From: Bryobacterales bacterium
GTDB taxonomy: Bacteria; Acidobacteriota; Terriglobia; Bryobacterales; Bryobacteraceae
Assembly (NCBI GenBank): GCA_016789745.1
Contig: JAEUQF010000175.1
Coordinates: forward strand, 46,556 to 110,555
DNA length: 64,000 nt
Direction of reading: 5' to 3'
Positions 47,248 through 56,653 of this stretch are shown piece by piece (position 1 is the first letter of the stretch; every line of letters begins with the position of its first letter). The translations under genes were made by a program, and so were the position numbers. Under the pieces are notes generated by a model. It did not search any database, was not told the DNA's origin, and saw only the letters and a list, made by a program, of their open reading frames with translations.

Positions 47248-48001
47248 TCGTCAGAATCTCTTTTGCGAGTTGGATGTAGCTCTCAGCGCCTTTGGAGCGG
47301 GGATCGTAGAGGAGAATCGGCTTACCGTGGCTGGGAGCTTCGGCTAGCCGAATGCTGCGGGGGATGACGGTCTTGAAGACTTGGTCCTGGAAGAAGTCTT
47401 TGAGGTCGGCCGCTACCTGGCGAGTGAGGTTCGCGCGGTCATCGTACATGGTAAGAAGAATACCCTGGATATCGAGGGCATGGCCAAAGGATTCCCGGAC
47501 TCGTTCTACGGTATCAAGCAGTTGCGAGATTCCCTCGAGGGCGAAGAACTCGCACTGGATTGGGATCAGGACCGCATCGGCGGCTACGAGTGCGTTGAGG
47601 GTCAGGAGATCGAGGGCGGGCGGGCAATCGATGATGATGTAGGCATAGTCCTTGGCGATTTCCTGGATCTTCGCTCGCAGGCGGGACTCTCGCTCCGGAA
47701 TGTCTACCAGTTCAATATTGGCTGCTACAAGGTTGCGGTCGGCCGGGATGATGTCAAGGCCTTCACACTGGGTGGTGTGGCGGATGTCCGATAGATGGTC
47801 AGTTCCAACGAGGGCGTTGTATGTAGTGAGTTGGTCCGGTGTTTTGGTGATACCGAGGCCGGTGGTGGCGTTGCCCTGCGGGTCGATGTCGACTAGGAGG
47901 ACTTTGATATCGTTGGCGGCCAGGGATGCGGATAGGTTTATGGCGGTGGTAGTTTTACCGACGCCGCCTTTCTGGTTGGTAATGGCGATGGTTTTGGCCA
48001 T
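47207..48001 (-). CDS. parA: Chromosome-partitioning ATPase ParA (Soj)
   Basis: 264 residues. Deviant Walker A KGGVGKTT at the N-terminus, switch I region [14 protein letters not shown], and [14 protein letters not shown] as Walker B. No N-terminal HTH, so it is the chromosomal Soj type. ParA binds DNA nonspecifically with ATP and moves ParB-parS complexes. The start ATG at 48001 lies 36 bp from the first parS copy, so the promoter region and parS overlap; ParB spreading could repress its own operon. Confidence 0.96.
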   Translation of the reverse strand: MAKTIAITNQKGGVGKTTTAINLSASLAANDIKVLLVDIDPQGNATTGLGITKTPDQLTTYNALVGTDHLSDIRHTTQCEGLDIIPADRNLVAANIELVDIPERESRLRAKIQEIAKDYAYIIIDCPPALDLLTLNALVAADAVLIPIQCEFFALEGISQLLDTVERVRESFGHALDIQGILLTMYDDRANLTRQVAADLKDFFQDQVFKTVIPRSIRLAEAPSHGKPILLYDPRSKGAESYIQLAKEILTNEQAARQSTQSAR

Positions 48002-48036
48002 GGGGTGAGGTGCTTTGGAAAGGTTATGCTAGCACA

Positions 48037-48052
48037 GGTTTCACGTGGAACA
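48037..48052 (+). promoter_or_regulatory. parS site 1
   Basis: GGTTTCACGTGGAACA matches the bacterial parS consensus (TGTTTCACGTGAAACA) at 14 of 16 positions. ParB loads here. It is 36 bp upstream of the parA start. Confidence 0.9.
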
Positions 48053-48104
48053 GTCGGTGGCGTCGGAAAGGGTGGTTGAGGCGGGTATTGGGGATTGGGG
48101 GAGA

Positions 48105-48120
48105 GGTTTCACGTGGAACA
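48105..48120 (+). promoter_or_regulatory. parS site 2
   Basis: A second copy identical in all 16 bases to site 1, 68 bp further on and in the same orientation. Confidence 0.9.
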
Positions 48121-48657
48121 CATCCTCGCTGCTCGCGCTCGGGTTGATCGAGGTTTCCTCAGATTCTGTTGGGCGGGGTGGGCCGATTCGTAGGCGCGTC
48201 TCGACTCAGACTGGCGGCCCGGCTCGATGTCACTATTGCCCTCCGGTCCCTTTCGCACGACCTCGGTGCGGAAGGTGGGCTCTAGGCGGGTTAGGTCCGG
48301 AGGAATGATTGCCGTGGTTGACGGGCCCCCGGTGGGCCCTTCTGCCCGACTTCGGAACGCCAACCTTGAGTCCCGGATCGCAGGGGACGGTCGGCTTGGG
48401 ACGTTCACGTCGGTACAACTGACGTCTCGACGGCGGTGCATTTCGTCCGATCGTGGGGCGCCTGTAGCAGGTGCGAGTCGATCTGTGTCTGGTTTCGCAG
48501 GCGCGGCTGACGGCCTCGCGCAGCGTCTCATTCGCCCGTCTGAGTGGCGGTGATCCCTCTGGGGTCGCGGTGGCGGCGCTCCGGGAGATTTTCGAGCGGC
48601 ATGTTTCTGGTTCCGCGCACTGGATGATCAGCTGTTCAGCGCTAGGGTCGCGGGTGC

Positions 48658-48671
48658 GTCGCACGTGGAAC
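48658..48671 (+). promoter_or_regulatory. Degenerate parS-like site
   Basis: GTCGCACGTGGAAC differs from the shared core GTTTCACGTGGAAC at two positions. It may be a weak or decayed ParB site; chance is possible for so short a match. Confidence 0.35.
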
Positions 48672-48916
48672 CTCTCGACGGCGTGGCTAGGGCTAACAAA
48701 ACAGGCGCCCAGTCGCGCTCTGTAAAGTGACAGTTGCACGCCACCTCTGATCCCTGCTAGTCCCGTGTCGAAGTCGTCCGCAAGGTGTCGCGTACTGTTC
48801 TGGTGGTCAATGCCCCCAATCACAGCGCCCAGCACTGCGCGAAACACGCGCGACCCTCACCTCACAGAGGCCGCTGGGGCTATTGCGAGGCAGGAAGTCT
48901 TCCGGGATGCCTCTCA

Positions 48917-48932
48917 CGTTCCACGTGAAACA
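48917..48932 (-). promoter_or_regulatory. parS site 3
   Basis: Read on the minus strand TGTTTCACGTGGAACG, with the same 14-bp core as sites 1 and 2 but inverted. It ends five bases before the mnmG stop codon, so the parS sites bracket the whole gene-free block. Confidence 0.88.
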
Positions 48933-48937
48933 GTGCC

Positions 48938-50812
48938 CTACCCGTCCGCCCGAAGCCTGATATAGATCTCTAACACCGCAACCGCAGCCGCCGTAACTCC
49001 AGGAATCCTAGCTGCCTGCCCCAATGTCGCCGGTGCAACGCGAGCCAGTTTCTCGGCCACCTCCCGGCTCAAACCGGGAATCGTCCCATAATCCATCCCA
49101 GCCGGAATCGGCCGCTCCATGGAATCCCGCAGCCGTCGCACCTGCCGCTCTTGTTGGCCAATATAGCCGGCGTACTTGCACTCCGTCTCCACTGTATCCA
49201 GTAGGCCTGGCGCTGGCTCCTCTCCCAGCATTCCCGCGATTGCGCCCGCCAACTGCCCGATCTTTGACTCCGGCCGCTTCAACCAATCCGCGTAAGTCGG
49301 CCGCTCATCGCGCGCCAACCCAAAGTCCTCCGCAATCACCCGCTGGGTCTGCAACATCGGCAGGAGCCGCAACTTCTGCTCCCGCTTCCGACGATACAAC
49401 GCCTCCCGCTCCGAACTCGCCAGCCCACACCGGATTGCCACCGGCGTCAGCCGCTCATCCGCATTGTCGATCCTCAAGTTCAGCCGAAACTCCGCGCGTG
49501 AGGTGAACATCCGGTACGGTTCATCCGCGCCCTTCGTGATCAGGTCGTCGATCAGAATCCCCGCATACCCCTGCGCCCGGTCCAATACCACGGCATCCTG
49601 ATCCCCTACCCAAGACGCAGCATTGATCCCCGCCAGCAAACCCTGACACGCAGCTTCTTCATACCCCGACGTCCCATTGATCTGTCCCGCCAGGAACAGC
49701 CCGGCAATCGATTTCACCATCAGCCGATGATCCAGCTCCCGGGGATCCACCGCGTCGTACTCAATCGCATACCCCGGCCGCATCATCTCCGCCTCTTCGA
49801 GCCCCGGAACGCTGGTCAGCACCCGCACTTGCACGTCCAACGGCATGCTGGTGGACAAACCGTTCACATAGATCTCATACGTATCCAGACCCTCCGGCTC
49901 CAGAAACAACTGGTGCCGTGTCTTGTCCGGAAACTTAATCACCTTATCCTCTATAGAAGGACAGTATCGTGGGCCCACCCCTTCAATTTGCCCGCTATAC
50001 AGCGGCGACCGCGCCACACTGTCGCGCAGAATCTCGTGCGTCTCCGGTGTCGTATAGGCGATGTAGCACTTCACCTGCTCCCGCTCAATCTTCCCCGTCA
50101 GGAAGCTGAACGGAGTCGGCTCGGCATCTCCACCCTGCGGCTCAAATCGCGACCAGTCGATGGTACGCCCATCCAAACGTGGCGGCGTCCCGGTCTTCAA
50201 CCGTGTCCATTGCAATCCCAGCGTCCGAATCTCATTGCCCAACGCCTGCGACGCCGGCTCGCCATTCCGCCCACAAGTGTAAGTATTTTCACCTACATGG
50301 GCGAGCCCATTCAGGAACGTCCCACTCGTGATAATAGTGGCTTGGCTCGTCAACGACCGCCCATCCCGCAGCGCGATCCCCAACACCCGCCGATTCGGGT
50401 ACTCGCCCTCCAGCAGCAACCCAGCTGCCTCCGCCTGCAGGATCCGCAGATTCCGCTCTTTCTCCAACACCTCACGCATGCGCAGCCGGTACTGCTTCTT
50501 GTCGCACTGCGCCCGGGGCGACCACACCGCTGGCCCGCGGCTGGTATTCAAAAGCCGGAACTGGATGCCAACCGCATCCGTAACCTCGCCCATCACGCCG
50601 CCCAGCGCGTCCACCTCCCGCACCAGGTGGCCCTTTGCGATTCCGCCAATCGCCGGATTGCACGACATCTGCGCGATCAAATCAATGTTCATGGTGGCCA
50701 GAGCGGTCTTCAATCCCATCCGCGCACAGGCGCGAGCCGCCTCGACGCCGGCATGCCCAGCGCCCACCACAATCACGTCGTACTTCACGGAACGTCCCAG
50801 ATTTGGCATCAT
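48938..50812 (-). CDS. mnmG: tRNA uridine-5-carboxymethylaminomethyl modification enzyme MnmG (GidA)
   Basis: 624 residues. With MnmE, MnmG installs the cmnm5 group at U34 of several tRNAs using FAD, folate and glycine. FAD motif [14 protein letters not shown], conserved [15 protein letters not shown], the Cys-containing [11 protein letters not shown], and the C-terminal helical domain ([33 protein letters not shown] [14 protein letters not shown]). The start may be ATG 50812 or GTG 50788, where VKYDVIVVG aligns with homologous N-termini. It is divergent from purD (32-bp gap); mnmE and rsmG are not adjacent. Confidence 0.96.
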   Translation of the reverse strand: MMPNLGRSVKYDVIVVGAGHAGVEAARACARMGLKTALATMNIDLIAQMSCNPAIGGIAKGHLVREVDALGGVMGEVTDAVGIQFRLLNTSRGPAVWSPRAQCDKKQYRLRMREVLEKERNLRILQAEAAGLLLEGEYPNRRVLGIALRDGRSLTSQATIITSGTFLNGLAHVGENTYTCGRNGEPASQALGNEIRTLGLQWTRLKTGTPPRLDGRTIDWSRFEPQGGDAEPTPFSFLTGKIEREQVKCYIAYTTPETHEILRDSVARSPLYSGQIEGVGPRYCPSIEDKVIKFPDKTRHQLFLEPEGLDTYEIYVNGLSTSMPLDVQVRVLTSVPGLEEAEMMRPGYAIEYDAVDPRELDHRLMVKSIAGLFLAGQINGTSGYEEAACQGLLAGINAASWVGDQDAVVLDRAQGYAGILIDDLITKGADEPYRMFTSRAEFRLNLRIDNADERLTPVAIRCGLASSEREALYRRKREQKLRLLPMLQTQRVIAEDFGLARDERPTYADWLKRPESKIGQLAGAIAGMLGEEPAPGLLDTVETECKYAGYIGQQERQVRRLRDSMERPIPAGMDYGTIPGLSREVAEKLARVAPATLGQAARIPGVTAAAVAVLEIYIRLRADG

Positions 50813-50844
50813 GCCTACTTATCCAATTTTAGGAGACGAAGCAT

Positions 50845-52095
50845 TTGAAAGTTCTGATCATCGGTAGCGGCGGCCGCGAGCACGCCATTGCGTGGCGCCT
50901 TCAGGCGGACGGAGCGGACGTGTACACCTGCCCCGGCAACCCCGGCATGGACACGGTGTCGACCCGCGTCCCGCCGCCCGGTCCTAAGCCCGAAGACTAC
51001 CTTACCGCCACCAAAGCCGTCGCGCCCGACTTCGTCGTCATCGGCCCGGAAGCTCCGCTGGTCGCCGGCGTTTCCGACCTCCTCCGCGCGAACGGCATCC
51101 CGGTAGTCGGCCCCACCCAGGCCGCGGCACAACTTGAAGGCAGCAAGATCTTTGCAAAGCAAACCTTAGACGCGGCCGGCATCCCCACCGCCGCCTTCCA
51201 CGCTACCCGCTCCGTCGACGAAGCCCGCCAGATCCTGGAATCCTCCGCCTTCCCCATCGTGCTCAAAGCTGACGGACTCGCCGCCGGCAAAGGCGTGATC
51301 ATCGCCCAAAATGCTGCCGAGGCCGAAGCCGCCCTCCAGCAGCTGGATTCCTCCCTGGGCCCAAACCTCGTCATCGAAGAGTTCCTCGTCGGCGAAGAAG
51401 CCAGCTTCATCGTCCTGGCCGACGGCAAACGCGCCCTCCCGCTCGAAGCCTCCCAAGATCACAAGACCATCTTCGATGGCGACCGCGGCCCGAACACCGG
51501 CGGCATGGGCTCCTATTCCGACGGCCGCATCCTCACCGCTGATCAGCAGGCCGGCGTGATGCAGAGCATCATTTACCCCACCCTCGAATACATGGCACGT
51601 ACGGGCAATCCCTTCAGCGGTTTCCTCTACGCGGGCCTCATGATGACCGCGGCCGGCCCCAAGGTGCTGGAGTTCAACGTCCGCCTCGGCGATCCCGAAA
51701 CCCAAAGCCTCCTCCACCGCATCGACACAGGTTTCGCCGACACGCTACAGCGCCTCGCGAACGGCAGTCTCGAAGGCGCGAAGATCACCTGGCACCAGGA
51801 CCCATCGGTCTGCGTGGTCCTGGCTTCCCACGGCTACCCCGACACCGCCCGCACCGGCGACGAGATCCGAGGCATCCCCGAAGCGCAAGACACCGGGGCC
51901 ACCGTCTTCCACTCCGGCACAAAGCGCGAAAACGGCATCCTCAAAACCGCCGGCGGTCGCGTTCTCGGCGTCACCAGCCGCGGAGCCACCCTCGCCGATG
52001 CTATCGCGAATACCTATCGTGGGGTAGACTGCATCCACTTCGATGGAATGCAGGTGCGCCGCGACATCGGTCGCAAGGGCTTGAAGCGCTGGTAG
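50845..52095 (+). CDS. purD: Phosphoribosylamine-glycine ligase
   Basis: 416 residues from TTG 50845 with AGGAG at good spacing. PurD joins glycine to phosphoribosylamine with ATP in purine synthesis. N-domain MKVLIIGSGGREHAIAWRL, the ATP-grasp region with LKADGLAAGKGVIIAQNAAE and EEFLVGEEASFIVLADG, the signature RGPNTGGMGSYS and metal ligands in EFNVRLGDPETQ. No other purine genes are near. It is followed 14 bp later by tRNA-Arg. Confidence 0.96.
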   Translation: MKVLIIGSGGREHAIAWRLQADGADVYTCPGNPGMDTVSTRVPPPGPKPEDYLTATKAVAPDFVVIGPEAPLVAGVSDLLRANGIPVVGPTQAAAQLEGSKIFAKQTLDAAGIPTAAFHATRSVDEARQILESSAFPIVLKADGLAAGKGVIIAQNAAEAEAALQQLDSSLGPNLVIEEFLVGEEASFIVLADGKRALPLEASQDHKTIFDGDRGPNTGGMGSYSDGRILTADQQAGVMQSIIYPTLEYMARTGNPFSGFLYAGLMMTAAGPKVLEFNVRLGDPETQSLLHRIDTGFADTLQRLANGSLEGAKITWHQDPSVCVVLASHGYPDTARTGDEIRGIPEAQDTGATVFHSGTKRENGILKTAGGRVLGVTSRGATLADAIANTYRGVDCIHFDGMQVRRDIGRKGLKRW

Positions 52096-52109
52096 AATGT
52101 AGAAAACGT

Positions 52110-52186
52110 GGGGACGTAGCTCAGATGGATAGAGCGGTCGCCTCCTAAGCGACAGGTCGGCAGTTCGAATCTGCCCGTCCCTACCA
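52110..52186 (+). tRNA. tRNA-Arg (anticodon CCT)
   Basis: 77 bases with encoded CCA. Acceptor GGGGACG against CGTCCCT (first pair G-T), anticodon stem GTCGC/GCGAC with loop CTCCTAA giving CCT at 52144-52146 (reads AGG), and T-arm around CAGTTCGAATCTG. A -10-like TAGAAT lies at 52093-52098 inside the last codons of purD, at a suitable distance. Confidence 0.96.
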
Positions 52187-52217
52187 TTCTGTTCGCGCGC
52201 AGACCCGGAGGCTCGCC

Positions 52218-52802
52218 GTGCCCGATCCAAACCATGACGTCACGCTGTTGCTCAGCGAGCTGAAGAGCGGGCGCGCCGAGGCAGCCGAACAACTTCTGCC
52301 GCTCGTCTATCAGGAACTCCGCCGTATCGCCGGAGCCTACATGCGCCGCGAGCGCTCCAATCACACCCTGCAAGCCACGGCTCTGGTTCACGAAGCCTAC
52401 ATGCAGCTGGTGGACCAGACCCGCGTCGATTGGAAGAACCGTGCGCACTTCTTTGGTGTCGCCGCGCAGTTGATGCGCCGCATCCTAGTGGAACACGCCC
52501 GCGCCCACCACGCCCAGAAGCGCGGCGGCAACGCATCTAAGCTCTCGCTGGACGATGTCATCAATCACTTCCCGGATCGCGAAGTCACGCTCGTCGCCTT
52601 GGACGATTCCCTCAAGGAACTCGAACGGCTGGACCCGCGTCAGAGCCGTATCGTGGAACTCCGCTTCTTCGGCGGCCTGACTACCGAAGAAGTCTCGGAA
52701 GTGATGGGCATCTCCACCGCCACCATCGAACGCGAATGGCGTTCAGCCCGCGCCTGGCTTCACACGCAACTTTCCGATCTGAAATCACGTCCCTCACACT
52801 GA
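52218..52802 (+). CDS. ECF-type RNA polymerase sigma factor
   Basis: 194 residues from GTG 52218. Sigma2 region at about 10-105 (LLPLVYQELRRIAGAYMRRE, HFFGVAAQLMRRILVEHARA), sigma4 at about 130-185 (LDPRQSRIVELRFFGGLTTE, then VMGISTATIEREWRSARAWL). This is the Acidobacteria/Planctomycetes type (TIGR02999-like) that usually sits beside a Ser/Thr protein kinase, as here at 53537. No anti-sigma factor is present; regulation by phosphorylation is known for related ECF-kinase pairs, and is an inference for this one. Confidence 0.92.
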   Translation: MPDPNHDVTLLLSELKSGRAEAAEQLLPLVYQELRRIAGAYMRRERSNHTLQATALVHEAYMQLVDQTRVDWKNRAHFFGVAAQLMRRILVEHARAHHAQKRGGNASKLSLDDVINHFPDREVTLVALDDSLKELERLDPRQSRIVELRFFGGLTTEEVSEVMGISTATIEREWRSARAWLHTQLSDLKSRPSH

Positions 52803-52805
52803 GGG
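52791..52805 (+). terminator. Stem-loop at the end of the sigma factor gene
   Basis: CCCTCACACTGAGGG forms a 6-bp stem with a 3-base loop spanning the stop codon. No T-run follows, so it is at best a weak or factor-assisted terminator. Confidence 0.25.
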
Positions 52806-53034
52806 AATTCCCCATGCAATTGCGCGTTACTTATTGACGGCGGTTCAAGCAGCCCCGGTCACAACGGTCCCGCGCGTAAGCGGATTACATCACCAAAGTA
52901 ACGACCATCTCGGCAGCTTGCAGCCAACGGCAACATCGGTCTGGCAGGGAGGATAGGGGTGCGGCCTGTCTTCCCGGCTGGACCGTTGCGCTTTTTACGG
53001 CACGTTTCGCGCCTGCATCTGGTGAGACAGCGAA

Positions 53035-53505
53035 ATGCGGCACCTCACCCTGGTCACCAACGGCTTTTTTGGAACCGCCTTCCTCCTTGGCATTCCCTCC
53101 CTTTTGGCCTTCTTCTACTTCGCGGCGAACACTCTGCAACTTTATCTGACGAAGGTCCCACCGCTACAACGGCCAGCCTCGTCCGACACGCTCATCCGCG
53201 GCATCGAATGGGGTGCCTACCTGATGGGTAAAGCCTTCTCGCTGCTGGGCGCGTTCGGCTTCTACGTCTGTCTGCTGCTCACCGCCGCCACGGCCGCCGT
53301 CGTCACCTTCTCCGTCCTGCTCTTCTTCACCGCGCGGGGCATCGAAGCGCACCAGGCCTGGGCGCGCATCGCTGGCTTCTGCCTGATGGGCATCCTCCTA
53401 TTCCATTCCCTGGGCCTTTTCCTGAGCGGCGCGCGACTGCCCGGCCTGCTGCTCTCCGCCGCCAGTATCTACAGCATTGCCACCCTCTGGCGCGACTGGA
53501 CCTGA
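53035..53505 (+). CDS. Small integral membrane protein of unknown function
   Basis: 156 residues with four predicted membrane helices: about 8-32 (FFGTAFLLGIPSLLAFFYF), 62-82 (LMGKAFSLLGAFGFYVCLL), 84-100 and 112-150 (FCLMGILLFHSLGLFLSG, LPGLLLSAASIYSIATLW). No motif is recognised. Its position between an ECF sigma factor and a kinase suggests a part in the same signalling unit, but the 232-bp gap before it leaves that open. Confidence 0.72.
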   Translation: MRHLTLVTNGFFGTAFLLGIPSLLAFFYFAANTLQLYLTKVPPLQRPASSDTLIRGIEWGAYLMGKAFSLLGAFGFYVCLLLTAATAAVVTFSVLLFFTARGIEAHQAWARIAGFCLMGILLFHSLGLFLSGARLPGLLLSAASIYSIATLWRDWT

Positions 53506-53536
53506 CCACCCATGCTTACAATGTCCTGTAGCCGCG

Positions 53537-55102
53537 ATGAGCAACAGCCCGGAGCGTTACCAGAAGGTCAAGTCCATCTTCAACCGCGCGCTCGATCTGC
53601 CGGCCGAGCATCGCGCCGTCTTTCTCGCCCAGGTTTGCTGGAATGACGATGCGCTCCGGCGCGAGGTGGAAGCGCTCCTCCACTCCGACGACCAGAGCAC
53701 GCTTTTCCTGGATAACTCGCCTGTCGAATCCGTATCCAAGCTCTTCGAAGCGCCGGAAGCCCCGCCACCCAACCGCGTCGGCCAGTACGAGATTCAGCGG
53801 GAACTCGGCCGAGGCGGAATGGGTGCCGTCTATCTCGCCTCCCGCGCCGACGACCAGTATCGTAAACAAGTCGCCATCAAGCTGGTCCTTCGCGATCGCG
53901 ACAACGCCAACGTCACCGAACGATTCCTCCGCGAACGGCAGATCCTGGCCAATCTCGATCACCCTAATATCGCCGCACTTTTAGATGGCGGTGCCACTCC
54001 CGATGGCCTGCCGTACCTCGTCATGGAGTATGTTGAGGGCGAAGCTATCGATACCTATTGTGATCGCAATGAGTTGGATCTCCTCGCACGCCTGCGGCTC
54101 TTCCTTCCGGTGTGCGCCGCCGTCCAGCATGCACACCAGAACCTGGTCATCCATCGCGACCTCAAACCCAACAACATCCTGGTGAAGCGCGATGGCACCG
54201 TAAAGCTGCTTGACTTCGGAATCGCCAAACTCCTCAATCCCAACTCCGCCCAGCCGCTGGAACGCACTGCCACGGGCCTCCGGATGATGACGCCGGAGTT
54301 CGCCAGCCCGGAACAGGTTCGCGGCGATGGGGTCACCACCGCCACCGACGTCTACCAACTTGGCGTCGTACTATTCAACCTGCTCACCGGACGCCATCCC
54401 TATGTCTTCGATGATCGGGCCGCCGTCCTGCAGGCGATGGTCACCCGCGACGCTGACAAGGCCAGCCAGGCCGTCGTCCGCTCCGACGGCAGCACGGAAA
54501 CCGTCGCCAAGCTCCGCCACGCACATCCCAAAAAGCTGCAGGCCTCGCTCGAAGGTGACCTCGATTGCATCCTACAGCGAGCGCTCGATCGCAACCCCAC
54601 CAGCCGCTACGCCTCCGTTGCCCAATTTGCCGAAGACATCCGCCGCTATCTGGCCGGACTCCCGGTCATCGCCCGCAAACAAAGCACACCTTACGTCGTC
54701 GCCAAGTTCTTTCAGCGGAACAAGACTGCCGCCGCCTTCGTCGCCTTCCTGCTCATCGTGCCCATGATAGTAGTCGCCCTCGCGGTGAACCAGGCGCAGC
54801 GTGCCATACAAAACGGGGAACTATCTGTGCGGGCCGTCGAACGTCAACTCGCCCGCGCCTATGAGACGCTTGGTGAAACCCAGGCGAGAGTCAATACCCC
54901 CGACCTCCCTGCCGCCCTACGCAGCCAGCAGCAAGCCCTGCGCCTCCGCCAGCAACTCGCCGAAGCCTCCCCGAAGGACGCCGACCTGCAAAAAGAACTC
55001 GTCACCAACATGAACGCCGTCGCCGACCTGCTCCAGCAAACCGGTGACGTCGCCCAAGCCGACCTCCTTCGCGCCAAAGCCAAAGCAATCCGTATCCCGT
55101 AA
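53537..55102 (+). CDS. PknB-like Ser/Thr protein kinase with membrane anchor
   Basis: 521 residues. An N-terminal helical extension (ERYQKVKSIFNRALDLPAEH) of a type common in acidobacterial kinases precedes the kinase domain: glycine loop GRGGMGAVYLA, Lys in VAIKLVLRD, catalytic loop VIHRDLKPNNILV, DFGIAKLL, and ASPEQVRG. A single membrane helix at about 400-420 (AAAFVAFLLIVPMIVVALAV) is followed by an alpha-helical, TPR-like external tail (LARAYETLGETQARVN, VADLLQQTGDVAQADLL). The start ATG 53537 lacks a Shine-Dalgarno; TACAAT at 53517-53522 suggests a very short leader. It is a likely partner of the ECF sigma factor. Confidence 0.92.
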   Translation: MSNSPERYQKVKSIFNRALDLPAEHRAVFLAQVCWNDDALRREVEALLHSDDQSTLFLDNSPVESVSKLFEAPEAPPPNRVGQYEIQRELGRGGMGAVYLASRADDQYRKQVAIKLVLRDRDNANVTERFLRERQILANLDHPNIAALLDGGATPDGLPYLVMEYVEGEAIDTYCDRNELDLLARLRLFLPVCAAVQHAHQNLVIHRDLKPNNILVKRDGTVKLLDFGIAKLLNPNSAQPLERTATGLRMMTPEFASPEQVRGDGVTTATDVYQLGVVLFNLLTGRHPYVFDDRAAVLQAMVTRDADKASQAVVRSDGSTETVAKLRHAHPKKLQASLEGDLDCILQRALDRNPTSRYASVAQFAEDIRRYLAGLPVIARKQSTPYVVAKFFQRNKTAAAFVAFLLIVPMIVVALAVNQAQRAIQNGELSVRAVERQLARAYETLGETQARVNTPDLPAALRSQQQALRLRQQLAEASPKDADLQKELVTNMNAVADLLQQTGDVAQADLLRAKAKAIRIP

Positions 55103-55113
55103 AACCATCGCCC

Positions 55114-56607
55114 ATGACACGCAGATCTCTTCTCTCCACCATGTCCGCGGCTCCCCTGGCAAATGCCCAGGCAAAACCGCGCCGCAACGTCATCTTCATC
55201 CTTTCCGATGATCATCGCTACGATGCCATGGGCTTTCTGAAAGGCCAGGAATGGCTCGAAACTCCGCATCTCGATACGCTCGCGCGGCGTGGTGCCCATC
55301 TGAAGAACGCCTTCGTCACCACCGCCCTCTGCTCACCCAGCCGCGCCACTGTCCTCACCGGCGTCTACGCCCACAAGCACAAAATCGTAGACAACAACAC
55401 TCCTATTCCGCGCGGCACTCGGTTTTTCCCCGAACTGCTCCAAAAGGCCGGCTATAAAACCGGCTTTTTCGGCAAATGGCACATGGGCGGTGTCGACGAC
55501 GAGCCGCAGCCCGGCTTCCACCAGTGGGTCAGCTTTAAAGGCCAAGGCACGTATGACCCCGGCCGCAACGGCCTCAACGTAAATGGCAAAAAGGTCGCAC
55601 AAAAGGGCTACATCACCGATGAACTGACAGATTACGCCCTGGAATGGGCCGGGGGACTTCCCAAAGAGCAGCCCTTCTTCCTCTACCTCAGTCACAAAGC
55701 CGTGCACGGCGACTTCATCCCCGCCGACCGCCACAAGGGCAGGTTCAAAGACAAGCCCTTCAAGCCGCCCATCAGCATGGATGCCAGTGGAGATAACGCC
55801 CGTAATCGGCCCATGTGGGTGCAGAATCAGCGCAACTCCTGGCATGGCGTCGACTTTCCCTACCATTCTGATCTCAGCGTCGCCGAGTACTACCGCCTCT
55901 ACGCCGAAACCCTCTGCGCCGTCGATGATAGCGTCGGCCGGATCCTCGACTTTCTCCACCAGCGCGGGCAGCTCGATTCCACGCTCATCGTCTATATGGG
56001 CGACAACGGCTTCGCCTTTGGAGAACATGGACTCATCGACAAGCGAACCGCCTATGAGGAATCCATGCGCGTGCCTATGCTGGCGCATTGCCCCGATCTC
56101 ATCAAACCAGGCACTGTCATACCGCAGGTCATCGCCAACCTGGATGTGATGCCAACCGTACTTGAAACCGCCGGTGCCGCCATTCCCGCGGGGTTGGATG
56201 GAACCAGCTTCCTCCCACTGCTTAAAGGCGAATCGAAACCCTGGCGCACCGAGTTCCTCTATGAATACTATTGGGAACGCAATTTCCCCCAGACACCCAC
56301 CATCCACGCCCTGCGCGGCGACCGCTACAAGTACATCCACGCCCACGGAATCTGGGACATCGACGAACTCTACGACCTGCAGACGGACCCCTACGAAACC
56401 AACAACCTCATCTTCTCGGAAGAGCACCGGCCCATCATCCAGCAGATGAACAAGCGCCTGTTCGAAATCCTCAGCCAGACGGGCGGTATGCAGATCCCGC
56501 TCTATCCCGACACCGGGAACCAGTCCAATCTCCGCAACCCCGATAAGCCCGGCAACGCGGCCTTCCCACCGCAGCTCGTGCGCAAGCCGGCTCCGCGCCG
56601 CCAATAG
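55114..56607 (+). CDS. Sulfatase (type I, formylglycine-dependent), exported
   Basis: 497 residues. Type I sulfatases hydrolyse sulfate esters, often on polysaccharides. Metal site NVIFILSDDHRYDAM, nucleophile Cys73 in TALCSPSRATVLTGVYAHKH (CxPSR, to be converted to formylglycine by a sulfatase-maturing enzyme), GFFGKWHMGG and ENMGDNG-like YMGDNGFAFGEHG near the second metal site. The N-terminus (MTRRSLLSTMSAAPLANAQA) looks like a short Tat/Sec signal. It follows the kinase by 11 bp, but a functional link is not evident. Confidence 0.92.
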   Translation: MTRRSLLSTMSAAPLANAQAKPRRNVIFILSDDHRYDAMGFLKGQEWLETPHLDTLARRGAHLKNAFVTTALCSPSRATVLTGVYAHKHKIVDNNTPIPRGTRFFPELLQKAGYKTGFFGKWHMGGVDDEPQPGFHQWVSFKGQGTYDPGRNGLNVNGKKVAQKGYITDELTDYALEWAGGLPKEQPFFLYLSHKAVHGDFIPADRHKGRFKDKPFKPPISMDASGDNARNRPMWVQNQRNSWHGVDFPYHSDLSVAEYYRLYAETLCAVDDSVGRILDFLHQRGQLDSTLIVYMGDNGFAFGEHGLIDKRTAYEESMRVPMLAHCPDLIKPGTVIPQVIANLDVMPTVLETAGAAIPAGLDGTSFLPLLKGESKPWRTEFLYEYYWERNFPQTPTIHALRGDRYKYIHAHGIWDIDELYDLQTDPYETNNLIFSEEHRPIIQQMNKRLFEILSQTGGMQIPLYPDTGNQSNLRNPDKPGNAAFPPQLVRKPAPRRQ

Positions 56608-56653
56608 CGCCGCGTTGATAGAATCAGCACTTCTCTTACCTTGGAGGTAACCC

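Larger units (their letters stand above)
48002..48937. other. Gene-free centromere block between parA and mnmG
   Basis: 936 bp in which neither strand holds a recognisable protein. In many bacteria rsmG (gidB) lies here, between mnmG and parA; I find no trace of its SAM motif (VVDVGSGAGFPG-like). The block contains three parS sites with the same 14-bp core, one degenerate copy, and the inverted repeat GGGCCCCCGGTGGGCCC near 48323. It also contains the point where the plus strand changes from G-rich to C-rich. Confidence 0.7.

Noticed and set aside
48233..48847. 204-codon minus-strand frame in the parS block, tested as a possible rsmG
   Set aside because: No SAM-binding motif or other similarity to RsmG; composition is that of random high-GC sequence.
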